DNA of 64,000 bases from Strongylocentrotus purpuratus (Eukaryota; Echinodermata; Echinoidea; Camarodonta; Strongylocentrotidae): NCBI RefSeq assembly GCF_000002235.5, contig NW_022145605.1, positions 1,415,321 to 1,479,320 of the forward strand. Direction: 5' to 3'. Each line of letters begins with the position of its first letter. The stretch's first letter is position 1. The notes below the pieces were generated by a model, which saw nothing but the letters and a program-made list of their open reading frames with translations, ran no database searches and was not told the origin of the DNA. Of the stretch, positions 12,301 to 21,930 are shown piece after piece. A program made the position numbers and the translations under genes.

Positions 12301-14851
12301 TCTTGTTTGTAACGCCATCTTTAATCAATATTTTTCCAACAGCCCATCTTCGATGCATGCTCCCAGATCGTAGATCCAGAGGAGAGCGTTACTCAATCAC
12401 AGGTTTTGCAGGGAATGTCGTTGACGAGGGTTTGCCCATCGGTGAGCGTGTATCCATTTCTGTTAGTTGTAATCAAGGCTATACAGCTCAGCCGGCAGTG
12501 CAGACAGCTTGTTTAAAGAGGGGAGTATGGTCAGTTGATGTACCGATATGTGGTAAGCCAGGTTACAGCATTTTTTTTTTTATTATGGTCTCCTTATGGT
12601 TGCTGGTTCATTGTAAAAACATTGCATGTATTTGATCAGTTGTTCAATTCCTATCTTGCTAGTCCTTAATTAAACACTAGTATGATAAAAACTGATTCTG
12701 TAACAGACGCATAACATAGTACTATTGTGTCTTATAACCCTTCTTTCCTTCGGGACAGGATTTATTTTTAGTGCTAGATTGATCACATTTTGTCCTTTGG
12801 CAAATTGTCAATTCTTATAAACGCCTGATCTGCAAGACTACGTAAAAAATAGTTATATTTAATTTGTAATCTGTTTCTATTTTGATTATTTTAATCAAAC
12901 AACTTAAATTTATATTCCTTAAATTATATTATAAATGACTGATGTGGAAGGCTAGTCAACGCACCCTTTCGGCCAAACCGGGGGGGAGGGCTTTGGACGA
13001 ATGGTCGCGTTCAAGTCTAACGTGACGCGACGCTACCCACCCTTTCGGTATAAGCCATTACAATCAAACTTGAATTTTAAACTTGCTTCTGTTTTGGTTT
13101 GTAAAATTGCTCCATGGCGGAGGCATCATTTTCGACTGCGGCCAGTCGGAGGTGCATCTAGTTTGGGATGATTTCATGCCCTCTTGCAAGTTTTCTGTTG
13201 GGATGAATGTTACGATATGCTATATACGAATATCCGGTATCCGTCGTAGTTCAATAAATAACATGTCTACCATAAAAAACCAGTCTGCCGTCTCTCTTTT
13301 ATCCTGAGTTATCTTCCATTACTAAGACCCTCACACTCATTAAAAACCATGCCAAATTTAAGCTGTGGTAGCTAGCTAACAGCTCAGGTGATCGAGACCA
13401 AATGCAATATGACTAGGCAGTATTATTTTTGAATTAAGAATCAGCATCACAGTTACCGCACCAAATAGAAATTATTATTTTGAGTTTGACTAGGAAAAAT
13501 GTGTCAAGACTCAATTTATGATTTAAAAGCTGCCCGACCCTGACCATTATTGATTCTAAGACTAATGAATGATTATTTTAGATAAATTCATTGTCCCCAA
13601 CATCTATCTTATCTCTTAGTCTTACGTCTTATTAATATAATAATAGGGAGCTGGCCAATACCTGGGCGTAAGGCTTCTACGCCTACGATTTGTACGCTCG
13701 TCGTCCAAGTCAGATTTTTGCTAGATCTAAAACAACGTAGAAATTTAACCAAAAGAAATGTTAATTTAATGACATAAAAAAAGAATACAATTATACATTC
13801 CACAACATACCTATAATCACGGATCTGTTACGGTCTTTCACTATTTGTTCAAGTTAAAGGTACTATGTTCCATTTGCAGGCCAAACAAATGAGAAGGTTA
13901 AATTCCAACGGCATTTGAAAGACAATACTAATTTAGAACTTCCCTAAAAAAATTGGGGCTTGAAAATGTCTTTAAGTTGGAAAATAACGACTATTAGTTG
14001 TCAAATCGACTTAGGAGCTATAGATCCAGTAAGTAATAGTCTGATTTTTCAGACCATTGTACTGAATGGTCGTACGTTTTATGCTGCGCAAAGATTCAAT
14101 CAGTTTAAATTTAGCCATTACAAGAAGTGGGTTATTGATGTAGACAAATGCTCATGTACCCTTTACAGCTCATTTTATTTATGTTATTACCAAAGATGAA
14201 AAAAAGCCAGTCAGTCACTCAATAGTGTCTGAAGTGAAGTCTAGCAAGTAAACGGGTTTCCTTGCATAAATTGAATATTAGGACACTCCTAACGTTTAAA
14301 TTTCACAGATAGGACATACATGACATATTCATAATTCCTGCAAAGTTCTACAGAATTTGATGTTGGCTGCAAAAGGGACATAGTACCTTTAACGGGTGAT
14401 ATCTTGGTTAGATTATCTAATGAGACAAGATTTTGACAGATTTAAATCCAATAATTGTCGTAGCAGAAAAACATAACCCGCACACAGGACCGGCTATATA
14501 TGTTCCAGATCAGAGGGCACGGTGGAATGGTCACTTAAATACTTCCCATTGGCAAATAGTTAGCCTAAAAATGTGGGATCTTTAACTGAGTGACTATACC
14601 GAGACAGCCAAGACTTGTTTCTTCTTGTCTGTATATAATATGGACAATTTTAGGAAAGAATGAGTTTAACCCAATCAGAACAATTGAAATTTCATTGCAT
14701 CAAGAATTATTCCCTTAGTAGAAATGAGTGCGTGTATATGTTAAATTTGATGCTCTTATTCTGTGATCATATCTGACAAACTCCAGAGCCAGTACCCCAG
14801 CCACCTCCCCAACATGATGAATTCAGCAGCGAAAGCGAATGGTACTGGTAA
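4405..14851 (+). CDS. HYR/sushi (CCP) domain protein, 3' part of a split gene
   Basis: Three well-supported exons on the plus strand encode an HYR domain (4405-4629) and two CCP domains (6487-6666 and 12343-12552). All have both splice phases equal to 1, so they are modular and can be joined in frame. A tentative terminal exon starts at 14787. The 5' exons, including any signal peptide, lie outside the window. HYR plus CCP combinations are found in extracellular adhesion or complement-related proteins, for example of echinoderms. No transmembrane exon was recognised, so whether the product is secreted or anchored is unknown. The introns are heavily invaded: a MITE and a SINE fragment in intron 1-2, an antisense LINE in the 5.7-kb intron 2-3, and a Helitron end plus a MITE in the last intron. 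Confidence 0.7.
4919..5060. repeat. Fragment of a dispersed DNA-transposon-like repeat
   Basis: Contains AGTCAAACCTGTG at its left end and repeated words of the type CCACCTGTCTCCAACGACCA. The same words occur in the complete element at 62,644-63,200 and again at 5,690-5,740 (CCTGTCTACAACGGCCACTA). It is probably the left part of a copy whose remainder has diverged. The stretch 5061-5690 shows nothing recognisable. Confidence 0.5.
5760..6134. mobile_element. MITE of the TTAAAGGTAAAGACCAGT family
   Basis: The inverted termini TTAAAGGTAAAGACCAGT and ACTGGTCTTTACCTTTAA enclose about 375 bp. The inside words GCGATTGCATTG, GTTGATCATCTAGCATCT and CAAATTTGTTATCATCATG recur, in inverse orientation, in the copy at 31,713-32,105. 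Parts recur at 19,697-21,105 and 62,657-63,061. No ORF. Confidence 0.85.
6327..6365. repeat. (TA)n microsatellite
   Basis: An uninterrupted TA dinucleotide run of about 38 bp, 120 bp upstream of the first CCP exon. Confidence 0.9.
6487..6666 (+). CDS. CCP/sushi domain exon 1
   Basis: A 180-nt exon, phase 1-1, acceptor GATGTAG and donor GTAAAA. It reads PCGHPVRAS, YSCSEGWEIEG, RECDNGQWTGSTPVC: four cysteines, the W before the last cysteine and the G-W pair of a complement control module. An alternative acceptor at 6464 would be phase 0 and add seven residues, but the phase-1 site matches the neighbouring exons. Confidence 0.85.
6785..6920 (+). mobile_element. tRNA-derived SINE fragment
   Basis: A B-box-like GGTTCGAATTC at 6835-6845 is followed by TTGGCAAGATGTTAATCTAC and CATTTACCACT. 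That middle section also follows the tRNA-like head in the SINE copy at 34,450-34,745. The A box is degenerate and the 3' tail is not clear. Confidence 0.55.
7429..8071. mobile_element. CpG-rich TIR element (GGCCCGGTCACACAG)
   Basis: Perfect 21-bp inverted ends (TAAAGGCCCGGTCACACAG on the left, CTGTGTGACCGGGCCTTTA on the right) enclose about 640 bp. The interior is saturated with CpG words such as CCGCGGT, ACCGCGT, GCACGT and ACGCGG, in sharp contrast to the AT-rich surroundings. No coding sequence is convincing. TA lies at both outer edges, compatible with a TA target. The transposase superfamily cannot be told from the ends alone. Confidence 0.8.
8371..9488 (-). pseudogene. LINE ORF2 C-terminal zinc-binding part
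   Basis: Continues in the RT frame (FRYWIRKIGDLPLC) to about 9,040, shifts frame near 9,050, and ends with NFKYLHRILPSKDNLCKW, NLCDICKIPDTTNHLLLAC and LFWKIV. This C-x2-C ... H-x4-C arrangement is the zf-RVT-like domain found at the C-terminus of Tx1/L1-type ORF2 proteins. Confidence 0.8.
9531..11264 (-). pseudogene. LINE ORF2 reverse transcriptase part (frame 2, two stops)
   Basis: Reads WLEFGEKSTRYFLQLEKAK, then an in-frame TAA at 10,680-10,682, then LLYKKGNKNVLDNWRPISLL, motif A (MMFLDFKKAFDTI), motif B (KQGCPLSPLLF) and motif C (VQYADDTTII). A TAG near 9,531, where the frame continues as IHKYLRDE, stands where a tryptophan (TGG) probably was. The YADD box is intact, but the stops make the protein inactive. 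Confidence 0.85.
11227..12252 (-). pseudogene. LINE ORF2 endonuclease part (frame 1)
   Basis: An AP-endonuclease-like domain with DIAFLQETFLS, CINVYAPAKN, IAGGDWNCV, SRLDYWLMS and CDHNGVSMK. These correspond to the QET, VYAP, GDxN, DY and SDH motifs; the last is CDH here. The frame shifts near 11,250, where the next segment overlaps in another register. Confidence 0.8.
12343..12552 (+). CDS. CCP/sushi domain exon 2
   Basis: A 210-nt exon, phase 1-1, acceptor TTTCCAACAG and donor GTAAGC. It contains LRCMLPDRRS, SVSCNQGYTAQ, TACLKRGVWSVDVPICG: four cysteines and the conserved W. It is longer than exon 1 because of extra residues between the first and second cysteines. Confidence 0.85.
13081..13161 (+). 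mobile_element. Helitron-like 3' end, second copy
   Basis: Near-identical to 3943-4020 from GCTTCTGTTTTGGTTTG through GCGGAGGCATCATTTTCGAC. The terminal hairpin CGACTGCGGCCAGTCG differs in sequence yet keeps pairing, and the element ends GCATCTAG before T. The 5' side is not delimited. Confidence 0.65.
13854..14392. mobile_element. MITE with TTAAAGGTACTATGT ends
   Basis: The inverted termini TTAAAGGTACTATGTTCC and GGACATAGTACCTTTAA enclose 539 bp, with CATTTGCAG and CTGCAAAAG extending the match. It lies in the last intron of gene 1. No convincing ORF. Confidence 0.8.
14787..14851 (+). CDS. Tentative terminal exon of the HYR/CCP gene
   Basis: After acceptor ACTCCAG, reading in phase 1 from the preceding CCP exon gives a short proline-rich acidic tail (PVPQPPPQHDEF ... 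SESEWYW) and a TAA at 14,849-14,851. Phase 0 instead stays open to 14,966 and gives a 59-residue Ser/Thr/Asp-rich tail (DPEEHISLISSDPDI ...). The phase-1 reading is preferred because the known exons are phase 1, but an unseen intervening exon could change that. Confidence 0.35.
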
Positions 14852-17450
14852 TGATCCAGAGGAGCACATTTCGTTAATTTCATCTGATCCAGACATCATT
14901 CCTACCACGGCCCGCACCAACACAGAAAGCGTTTATTCGCCGCTTTCATCAGAATCCTCTTCTTAAATCTCGTCTACGATCGAGTCTGTCAGGGTGGGAA
15001 AGCCCCATTGGTATCACTTCATATTCATAGGTGTCGCACATGATGGTTAGCGTAGTTGATAATGACCCCCTATTTTGCAAACTCTCAAAAACATTTTCCA
15101 CAAAACGTTACCCCCGTTCGCGCAAAAACCATTACAAAACAAGGTTTTAATATATTCCTATTAAGGCATTTCAAGTACATGACTTATTGTACACATTCAC
15201 ACCAAGAACCCTAAAACATTGTACCTGATATTCATTCATGTTGGCAAACAAAGTGCAAAGGTGACTCTTTTTTATAAATATCTTGCACTTTCAAAAAGGC
15301 ATATTTTTATTTCCAAACCCATAACAAAAAAAGAACGTGCTTGTTTATTTATTAAAATCCGCGGAATTCGCTGAAAATTGTCCATTTCTTAAATTACACC
15401 GATACATACAAATGGCATGAAGTGATATCACTGGGGCAGAAGAATTTATGTTGTTTGAAAATGACTTCTGTTGGTGCTTTACTGCTTTATAGGGTAGTTT
15501 ATGGAATCATGTTTACTTTTATGTCAGCAACAGGTACAGTATTTTAATGTTAGAACATATTGAAATCACGCCAAGTGAACACTTTTCAATGGTGCTTTGC
15601 AGAGGTATCTCTGAAAGTCTGAATTATTGGTGAACAGTCAGCTTGTCCTAGTTAAGATCTGTTATGAAACATGATGATTAATTAACATACCTAGCTATCA
15701 CTAATATAAAAAATGGAAGGGATTTTCAAAATACTTTTTGACTTATTACATTAGCATATTGACACTGCGCTGAACTAAGGACTTCCGCGTATTCACTAGG
15801 CTCTGTGTTATAAGATAAAGAAATGTGTAGTGTATAACACGTTACTTTGTCATAAAGAACCACTGGGGTTATGCCGATGTCTGAACAAGCCTTGAAGGGA
15901 AATTTCTTGGAATTTTTAAAATCAATTTTGTACATTCCAAGTATAAATTGTTTTTAAATTCAATCAAAGAGACAGAGAGAGAGCTAGAGGTGTTTCAAAA
16001 ATTCGATTCTGACTATGAATAAATTGGCATAAGAAATTGATAACGGTATGGAAAATTTTGTAACAGTAATAAAAAGATGGTGCTGAAGAATTTTGTCTAG
16101 TTGTCATCGTCTTTAAAAACTGTACGTATCGAATATAGTTATGCATGTATAACCATGAAAGAGGAAATCTATTAAAATATGAACATTCTAATTATCTAGT
16201 TCGTAATGTAACAAATTAAGAAAAGTAAAAGTCCTTGACACATTTTTGTGCTGATTCTAGTATTATGGGGATTTCTAATAACCTGTTATTTGCTTGTTTT
16301 TGTTTGTTTATGTAGTATCTTGAGAAGAAATTTTATTTTGGATGAATACATGTAGTTACTTTTAGAATTTGCTAGGGAAAAGCTAATAATTTTTTTTCTT
16401 CAATTTGCTTGAATGATATATAAGAAAGCTTTGAGCAAATTGAAAATGTTAAGACAACCCTGCCCCCGGCTCCCCCCTCCCACCCTCCCACCTGTCGTTT
16501 ATAACCCCCTGTCTATTGGGCAGATGCTGGACAAAAATGTCATGAATTGCAGTATAGAAATGATGTATCTTTATATTTTTTTGGTAATCTTGGTCTTTTG
16601 AACTGATACCCTGTTGCTGTTTATAAAATGTTTGGATGGAGGGTGGGGTGTACAGGTGTACCAGACCCCATTGTCGGGCCTTATAATGTGCATGTACTGT
16701 ATTTTGTAAAAATTAATTGTAGGTGAACGCAGTGTACAGAATACATGTACGTTGTCATCATCTTATGCTTTCTTATAGTTGAAAAAAAGAAATAAATACA
16801 TGAATTTATTTTTAAGCTATGCACATGTATTTTTTGTTTATTTTTCGTCACATAATTAATGAACATGTATTTGCTCTGGGCGACTCTGTCATTGAATTTT
16901 TGAATTTTTGTATAAATAAAACTATATTAAAGTGACTTGGTAACTATTGTTGAAGGTTGATGAAAAAATTTGCTTTTTTTTTGTAAAATATATTACTTAC
17001 TATATTCCTTCCACTGTACTAACCCTCTGACATGCAAAAAATCCTGAAAAAATTCTCAAACCACGAAGATATATATGGTGTTCTTTGAAGGCGTCGATGT
17101 ATGACACCCTCTAACAGTGATTAACAGTAAATTCTCCCAAACATTTTGGAATTTTCCCAACCGTTTTTCCATGAAAAAAAAGACATAAAACAGGCTATAC
17201 AAAATCTATCAACACTTAAATGTCTGGAATGGAATGTAGAACCATTTTATTGCTTTATGATATTTCCATTCACCTAAAATGTAATTAAATTGTTCTAATG
17301 TAGTTATCGATCAGATCAGTTTTTCCAAATTTGTACCATGAATAATAGTCCGTTTTCACTCAAATTTTCAGATTATCTTTAATTGTACATCTAGCATTGG
17401 AGTCACTACCTTAGCACCACTATCTCTCATTTGAACAATGTAACCAAGTC
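14852..17450 (+). other. Probable 3' UTR / intergenic, nothing else recognised
   Basis: AT-rich sequence without a credible ORF. A canonical AATAAA at 16,915-16,920 is a candidate poly(A) signal for gene 1, which would imply a 3' UTR of about 2 kb. No repeat boundaries were recognised here. Confidence 0.35.
16915..16920 (+). terminator. Candidate poly(A) signal
   Basis: AATAAA in the plus orientation, about 2 kb after the tentative stop codon of the HYR/CCP gene and followed by T/G-rich sequence. Such hexamers occur by chance in AT-rich DNA. Confidence 0.3.
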
Positions 17451-17497
17451 CTTTTAAAGGCACACTGTCCTACTTGTAGCTACTTGCTCCCTCTATA

Positions 17498-18930
17498 CAG
17501 TGCGTCCCGAAAAAAACTATACACTTTTGAAATGGCTGCCGAATAGAAAAATATATGATTATAGGGGAAAAGCTTTATATGTATGGAAAGCTCATAAGCT
17601 CAGCTTTCGTATGACACCAAAAAGTCCGAAAATAAATCACGCTTGGGTGAGCACTGCTCACTTTTGTAAAGGGTATGAAAATTAGGTTGCGCAGGAATTA
17701 GCCTTCCAAATTGTGAGAGGTAAATCCTTTAGAGCTTACGGAATTGAGGATGATATGACCAATTTATGATCAATTGTGATGAGTTTGGGTTTGCTGGTTG
17801 AAATTTGTGGTTTATGGGATTAACATTTTATGCATGAGTGAACAGGAATTGCATTTGTTATTACCGTATAGCAATGTAACTTTCCATGGTAGGCTCAGTG
17901 GAGTGTTCATGGGAGTCAGGACGGGGTGATGGTACATGGTGCAGGGGGAGGTGAAATGTAGGGTAGGACTTTGTTTGGTAGATGGGATAAGGGTCAAGAG
18001 GACATGTATGCCCCTCCCCCTCTCTTTCTCTCTCTCTCTCTTTCTCGCTCTCTCTCTCTCTCTCTGCCTGGGTGTGCTTGTGCATATCTGGACATTCCAT
18101 TACATTCAGCTATCAATCACTTAATCGAAAATGTGCTGTATCAGCCAATCAGTCAATCAATTAATCAATCAAGCATTCAATCACCATTCAGTATTTCAAT
18201 AATTTAATCATTCAATCATAATTAATCAATAACTCAGTCAATCACTCAATCTATCAACCAACCAACCAGTCATTTTAGCACTTGAGTTTCTGTAAATGGT
18301 AAATGGGTAACCGGAAGAATAAATAGCCAACATCTGTGATATTCCTCTTTTCAACAAACCGTATTTGAATAATCAATTTACATAATCCCCATCTGGTTAT
18401 TAAGTAAATCAATGAGATGTTCAACTAATCTTACAATAATTGAAATTTGGGGTGAAGGTTTTTATTCAAAGTCACAGATGTAAAAAAATAACAGTTTGTA
18501 AGATGGAAATTACAACATGTACCATCACCCTATCCTGACTCCCATGAACACACCACTGAGTCTACCAGGGAAAGTTACAATGCTACAATAAAAAATGAAA
18601 TTCCTGTTCATTCATGCATAAAAGTTTGGTTTTATAAACCATGTAATTCACTCAGCAAATCATGAGTGTATCATATCCCCCTCGATTTTGTAAGCACCAA
18701 AGGATTTACCTCCACAAATTGGAAGGCTAATTCCTGCGCAACCTAATTTTCATACCCTGTACAAAAGTGAGCAATGCTCACCCAAGCATGAATTATTTTC
18801 AGACTTTTTGGTGTCATATGAAAGTTGAGTTTATGAGCTTTCCATACATATAAAACTTTTCCCCCAGAATCATATATTTTTTTATTCGGCAGCCATTTCA
18901 AAAGTGTATAGTTTTTTTTGGGACGCACTG
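17498..18930. mobile_element. Mariner-like fold-back element with ~430-bp arms
   Basis: Ends CAGTGCGTCCCG and GGGACGCACTG are flanked by TA on both sides (17,496-17,497 and 18,931-18,932), as expected for a Tc1/mariner-type TA target. The left arm (to about 17,940) and right arm (from about 18,513) are inverted copies of each other; for example TATACACTTTTGAAATGGCT pairs with AGCCATTTCAAAAGTGTATA. The 570-bp middle holds only CT and ATCA-type simple repeats. There is no transposase. Confidence 0.85.
17996..18067. repeat. (CT)n microsatellite in fold-back loop
   Basis: A CT-rich run interrupted by a few other bases. It is followed at 18,130-18,260 by degenerate (ATCA)n-type sequence (CAATCAATTAATCAATCAAG and similar). 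Confidence 0.8.
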
Positions 18931-19040
18931 TATAGAAAACTTCCCAAATCGGTGCCTGTTGGTCCCCCATGATCCTCTTTTTCTTATGTTTAATGAGAGC
19001 TGAGTTAATGAGATAGCCACCTGTCACAGTGACCTCGTTG

Positions 19041-19640
19041 CAAGCGCGTAGCCAGGATTTCATTTTAGGGGGGCGGTAATGAGCACGCGAAGCGTGCGAA
19101 TCACTTAAAGAGCGCGCGAAGCGCGCTCCCTAGGGGGGTGGGTGCAGGGAGGGGGGAGTTTCCCCCCTCCCGCGCGAAGCGCGGAAGCTTTGAAAGAAGA
19201 CGATTCGTTGTACCTTTCTCGACTCATAATCCTTGTCTGAATTCAGTCCCTCCCCTCTCTCGCGCGAAGCTTTGACGTTTCATTAAATTATTAGAGAAAG
19301 AAGACGATTCGTTGTACCTCTCTCGACTCTTAATCCTTATCTGTATTCAGTCCCTCCCCTCTCTCACGCGAAGCTTTGACGTTTCATTAAATTATTAGAG
19401 AAAGAAGACGATTTGTTGTACCTTTCCCGACTCATATTTCTTAATTTGAACTCAGTTTCCCCCTTCCCGCGCGAAGCGCGGAAGCTTTGACGATTCATTG
19501 TACCGTTCTAGACTCCTTTTCCCTTTTTCTTCCTACGTCCTCTTTCTTTTTTTCCTTCTCTTTCTCTCTCTTTTTTTTGGGGGGCCGGCGTTTTGGGGGG
19601 GGGCGACCGCCCCCACCGCCCCCCCCTGGCTACGCGCCTG
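19041..19640. mobile_element. hAT-like MITE, 8-bp TSD
   Basis: Exactly 600 bp, with ends CAAGCGCGTAGCCAGG and CCTGGCTACGCGCCTG flanked by the perfect 8-bp duplication CCTCGTTG (19,033-19,040 and 19,641-19,648). An 8-bp TSD and a CA start fit the hAT superfamily. The inside carries palindromic GCGCGAAGCGCG words and three tandem copies of a unit of about 104 bp. No transposase. Confidence 0.85.
19195..19495. repeat. Three ~104-bp tandem units inside the hAT-like element
   Basis: Units start near 19,195, 19,298 and 19,403 with AGAAGACGATTCGTTGTACC. Each contains a CGCGAAGCTTTGACG-type word. The third is the most diverged. Confidence 0.8.
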
Positions 19641-20040
19641 CCTCGTTGGCTCGCTGTGTGGTCTAATCCCTTCTAGCTGCAGTAGTAACGCCTAAACTTT
19701 AGTACTGGTAATGCGATTGCATTGTGAAAGAAAAGGTGTGGAAAGGATCAGAAACAGTTGATCATGTAGCATGTAAGTAGACTTGTCTATGCTAAAAAGA
19801 ATTGTTAAACAAGCGGAAAAAATTGTAGGGAAGAATCTAGACTTCGAAGATATATGTAGAAATAAAGTACTTGACAAGGCGAAATCAATCTACCATAACA
19901 GCCGTCACCCCTTAAATAATAATTATGTAGCCCTGAGGTCAGGAAACAGGTTAAGATCTCTAAGGTCCAGAACGAGCAGGTTTCTCAATTCATTTGTGCC
20001 AAGCTCAATCAGGCTGATGAACAAGGAGGGTTTAATCTAA

Positions 20041-20830
20041 GTCTGAATAAAAAACTGAATTTAATCTGAATTGTGAATTTAATTTGAACTGTGAACCTAA
20101 CTTAATCTGAATTATGACTGAATGTAATCACCTATTTTGAATTATAACTTGCATTTAATCTGAATTGTAAATTAATTTAATTTGAATTATGAATTGTAGG
20201 TGATCGGAACTTGAGTTGAATTATATTATGAAATATGAACTGAATTGGTCTGAAGAATAAATTGTATTGCATTTGAATTGTGAATTTAATTTAACCCGAA
20301 ATATGTATTTAATTTAATTACTTAGTTTGAATTATATATTGAATTTGATTTGAATTGTTAATTTTATATTAATCTGTACTACGAATTGAATTGATGTGAA
20401 TTATAGATTGTAGTAATCTGAATTATGAATTTATTTAACCTGAATTGTCAATTTAATTTAATCTGAATTATGAATTGTACGCGATCGGGATTTGAATTGA
20501 ATTATTTTCTGAAATATGAATTGAATTTGTCTGAATCATGAATTGTATTGAATTTGAATTGTGAACTTAATTTAACCCGAATTATGAATTTAATTTTATT
20601 ACTTAGTTTCAATTATAAATTGAATGTGATTTGATTTTGTTAATTATATTTTAATTTGAATTACGAACTGAATGTGATCGGGATTTGAAATGGATTTGAT
20701 CTGAATTACGAATTGAATTGGTTTAAATTTTAATTGTATTTAATCTGAATTGCGAATGAATTTAATCCGAACTTGAACTGAATTTAACTACTTAATTTAT
20801 GAATCGAATTTTAGTCTGCATGTTGAACTA
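20041..20830. repeat. Imperfect TGAATT-rich repeat block
   Basis: Almost entirely variants of GAATT(A/G)TGAATTTAATTTAA. A longer period is visible: GATCGG plus GAATTG context at about 20,201 and 20,481 (about 280 bp apart) with a third, shorter spacing to about 20,677. Confidence 0.7.
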
Positions 20831-20962
20831 TCGCATTTGTTGTTACCTATGTCCAAGTTAAATGTTCTACTCTGTACCCATATGTATCTTATTGATGTTT
20901 ATAATGTGTAACCTTGTACTGACATGCAAATGAAACAAATTTCCAATCATTGGACAATAAAT

Positions 20963-21008
20963 TTGAATATGAATATGAATATGAATATGAATATGAATAT
21001 GAATATGA
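20963..21008. repeat. (GAATAT)n tail
   Basis: At least seven uninterrupted hexamer copies ending the LINE fragment. Confidence 0.9.
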
Positions 21009-21930
21009 ACTGCAAGGTTCTGGAGTCATCAAAATCATAATAAATTTGACCGAGTCTTGGTAAAGTAACAAGCACTCATATAGAAAGCTATATATGGGAC
21101 AACACACATGGTGTCGGGGCTAGTACTTCCTTGATTTCCTTGTCTTTCTATGCTCATTACTCAGCCAGTATACATTTTCTTCCGACATTGTTTGGCACAT
21201 GTCATTTATTTGTAATCTTGAACATTCAGTGTAAGTTTCGTTTGATTCTGTGAGAATTTTTTTTTTTTTTTTTTTTACCAGTACTGGAGTTTATCTTTAA
21301 GGTCTATAATGCAAAAGATAGGTCTTCTCTTGGCGCTCATTTTTAAGAGAACAATAAAACCATGTTACAAGTTTTCACATCCCATATTCTATTCAATACA
21401 TTTTTTTCTTCATTTTTTTTTTTTTTTTTTTTTTTTTTAAGGAGGGGGGGGGGGGGGGCTGAATACAAAGCTTCGATACACTGGGATAAATTTGTTAGTC
21501 CCAAAGGAGTTTGTTACGAAGTTTCACCATACATGCACTACAGTGTACTACGTGTATATGTATTTCAGAGAGAGAGAGAGAGAGAGATAGAGTCTAGAAT
21601 TATAAGGAGGGGAAGAAATGAGGGGAGATGATGTAGTACATGGGTGTGGTGATATACAGCAATGACGTGACATGGTTTTCGTTTTCGTGTCATGTTGCTG
21701 CTTCTCGGGATTTTGCCCAGGTAGTTCACCACTGTGTTACAGCAATTTGCTAAAGTTACACGTGTCGTTCAATAATTGATTGATTTATTGTTGTTTGGCT
21801 GAGATAAAGCCAGAGATTTTGTAGGTAAATGGTTGTTTTTTGCACCAGTTTTAGAGTGTCTGAGGAATTAGACTAGCTTGTATTTTTCTTTTTCTTTTTT
21901 AGAGAAAGAGAAAGAGAAAGAGAAATATTT

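Larger units (their letters stand above)
17453..19695. mobile_element. Small MITE split by two later insertions
   Basis: Pieces at about 17,453-17,495, 18,933-19,040 and 19,649-19,695 line up in order with the uninterrupted MITE at 35,054-35,204. Shared words include TAGCTACTTG, CCCTCTATACAG, GAGAGCTGA and GGTCTAATCCC. The gaps are filled by a mariner-like fold-back and a hAT-like element. Confidence 0.7.
19777..21008 (+). mobile_element. LINE 3' fragment with (GAATAT)n tail
   Basis: An 85-residue frame at 19,783-20,040 (RSRTSRFLNSFVPSSIRLMN near its end) is the C-terminus of a non-LTR RT protein. It is followed by about 800 bp of TGAATT-rich imperfect repeats, the conserved 3' phrase AACAAATTTCCAAT...TTGGACAATAAA, and a terminal (GAATAT)n tail. 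The same 3' phrase with a (GAAATT)n tail occurs at 24,520-24,648. It is 5' truncated. Confidence 0.75.
19697..21105. mobile_element. MITE copy interrupted by a LINE 3' fragment
   Basis: Left part (19,697-19,776) reads GCGATTGCATTGTGAAAG and GTTGATCATGTAGCATG. The right part resumes at about 21,009 with CTGCAAGGTTCTGGAGTCATC. Both match the TTAAAGGTAAAGACCAGT MITE (5760-6134) at adjacent positions, so a LINE fragment landed inside it. Confidence 0.7.

Noticed and set aside
18743..19063. 106-codon minus-strand frame as a gene
   Set aside because: It spans the arm of the mariner-like fold-back, and the paired arm gives a similar frame (17,500-17,685); no transposase motif.
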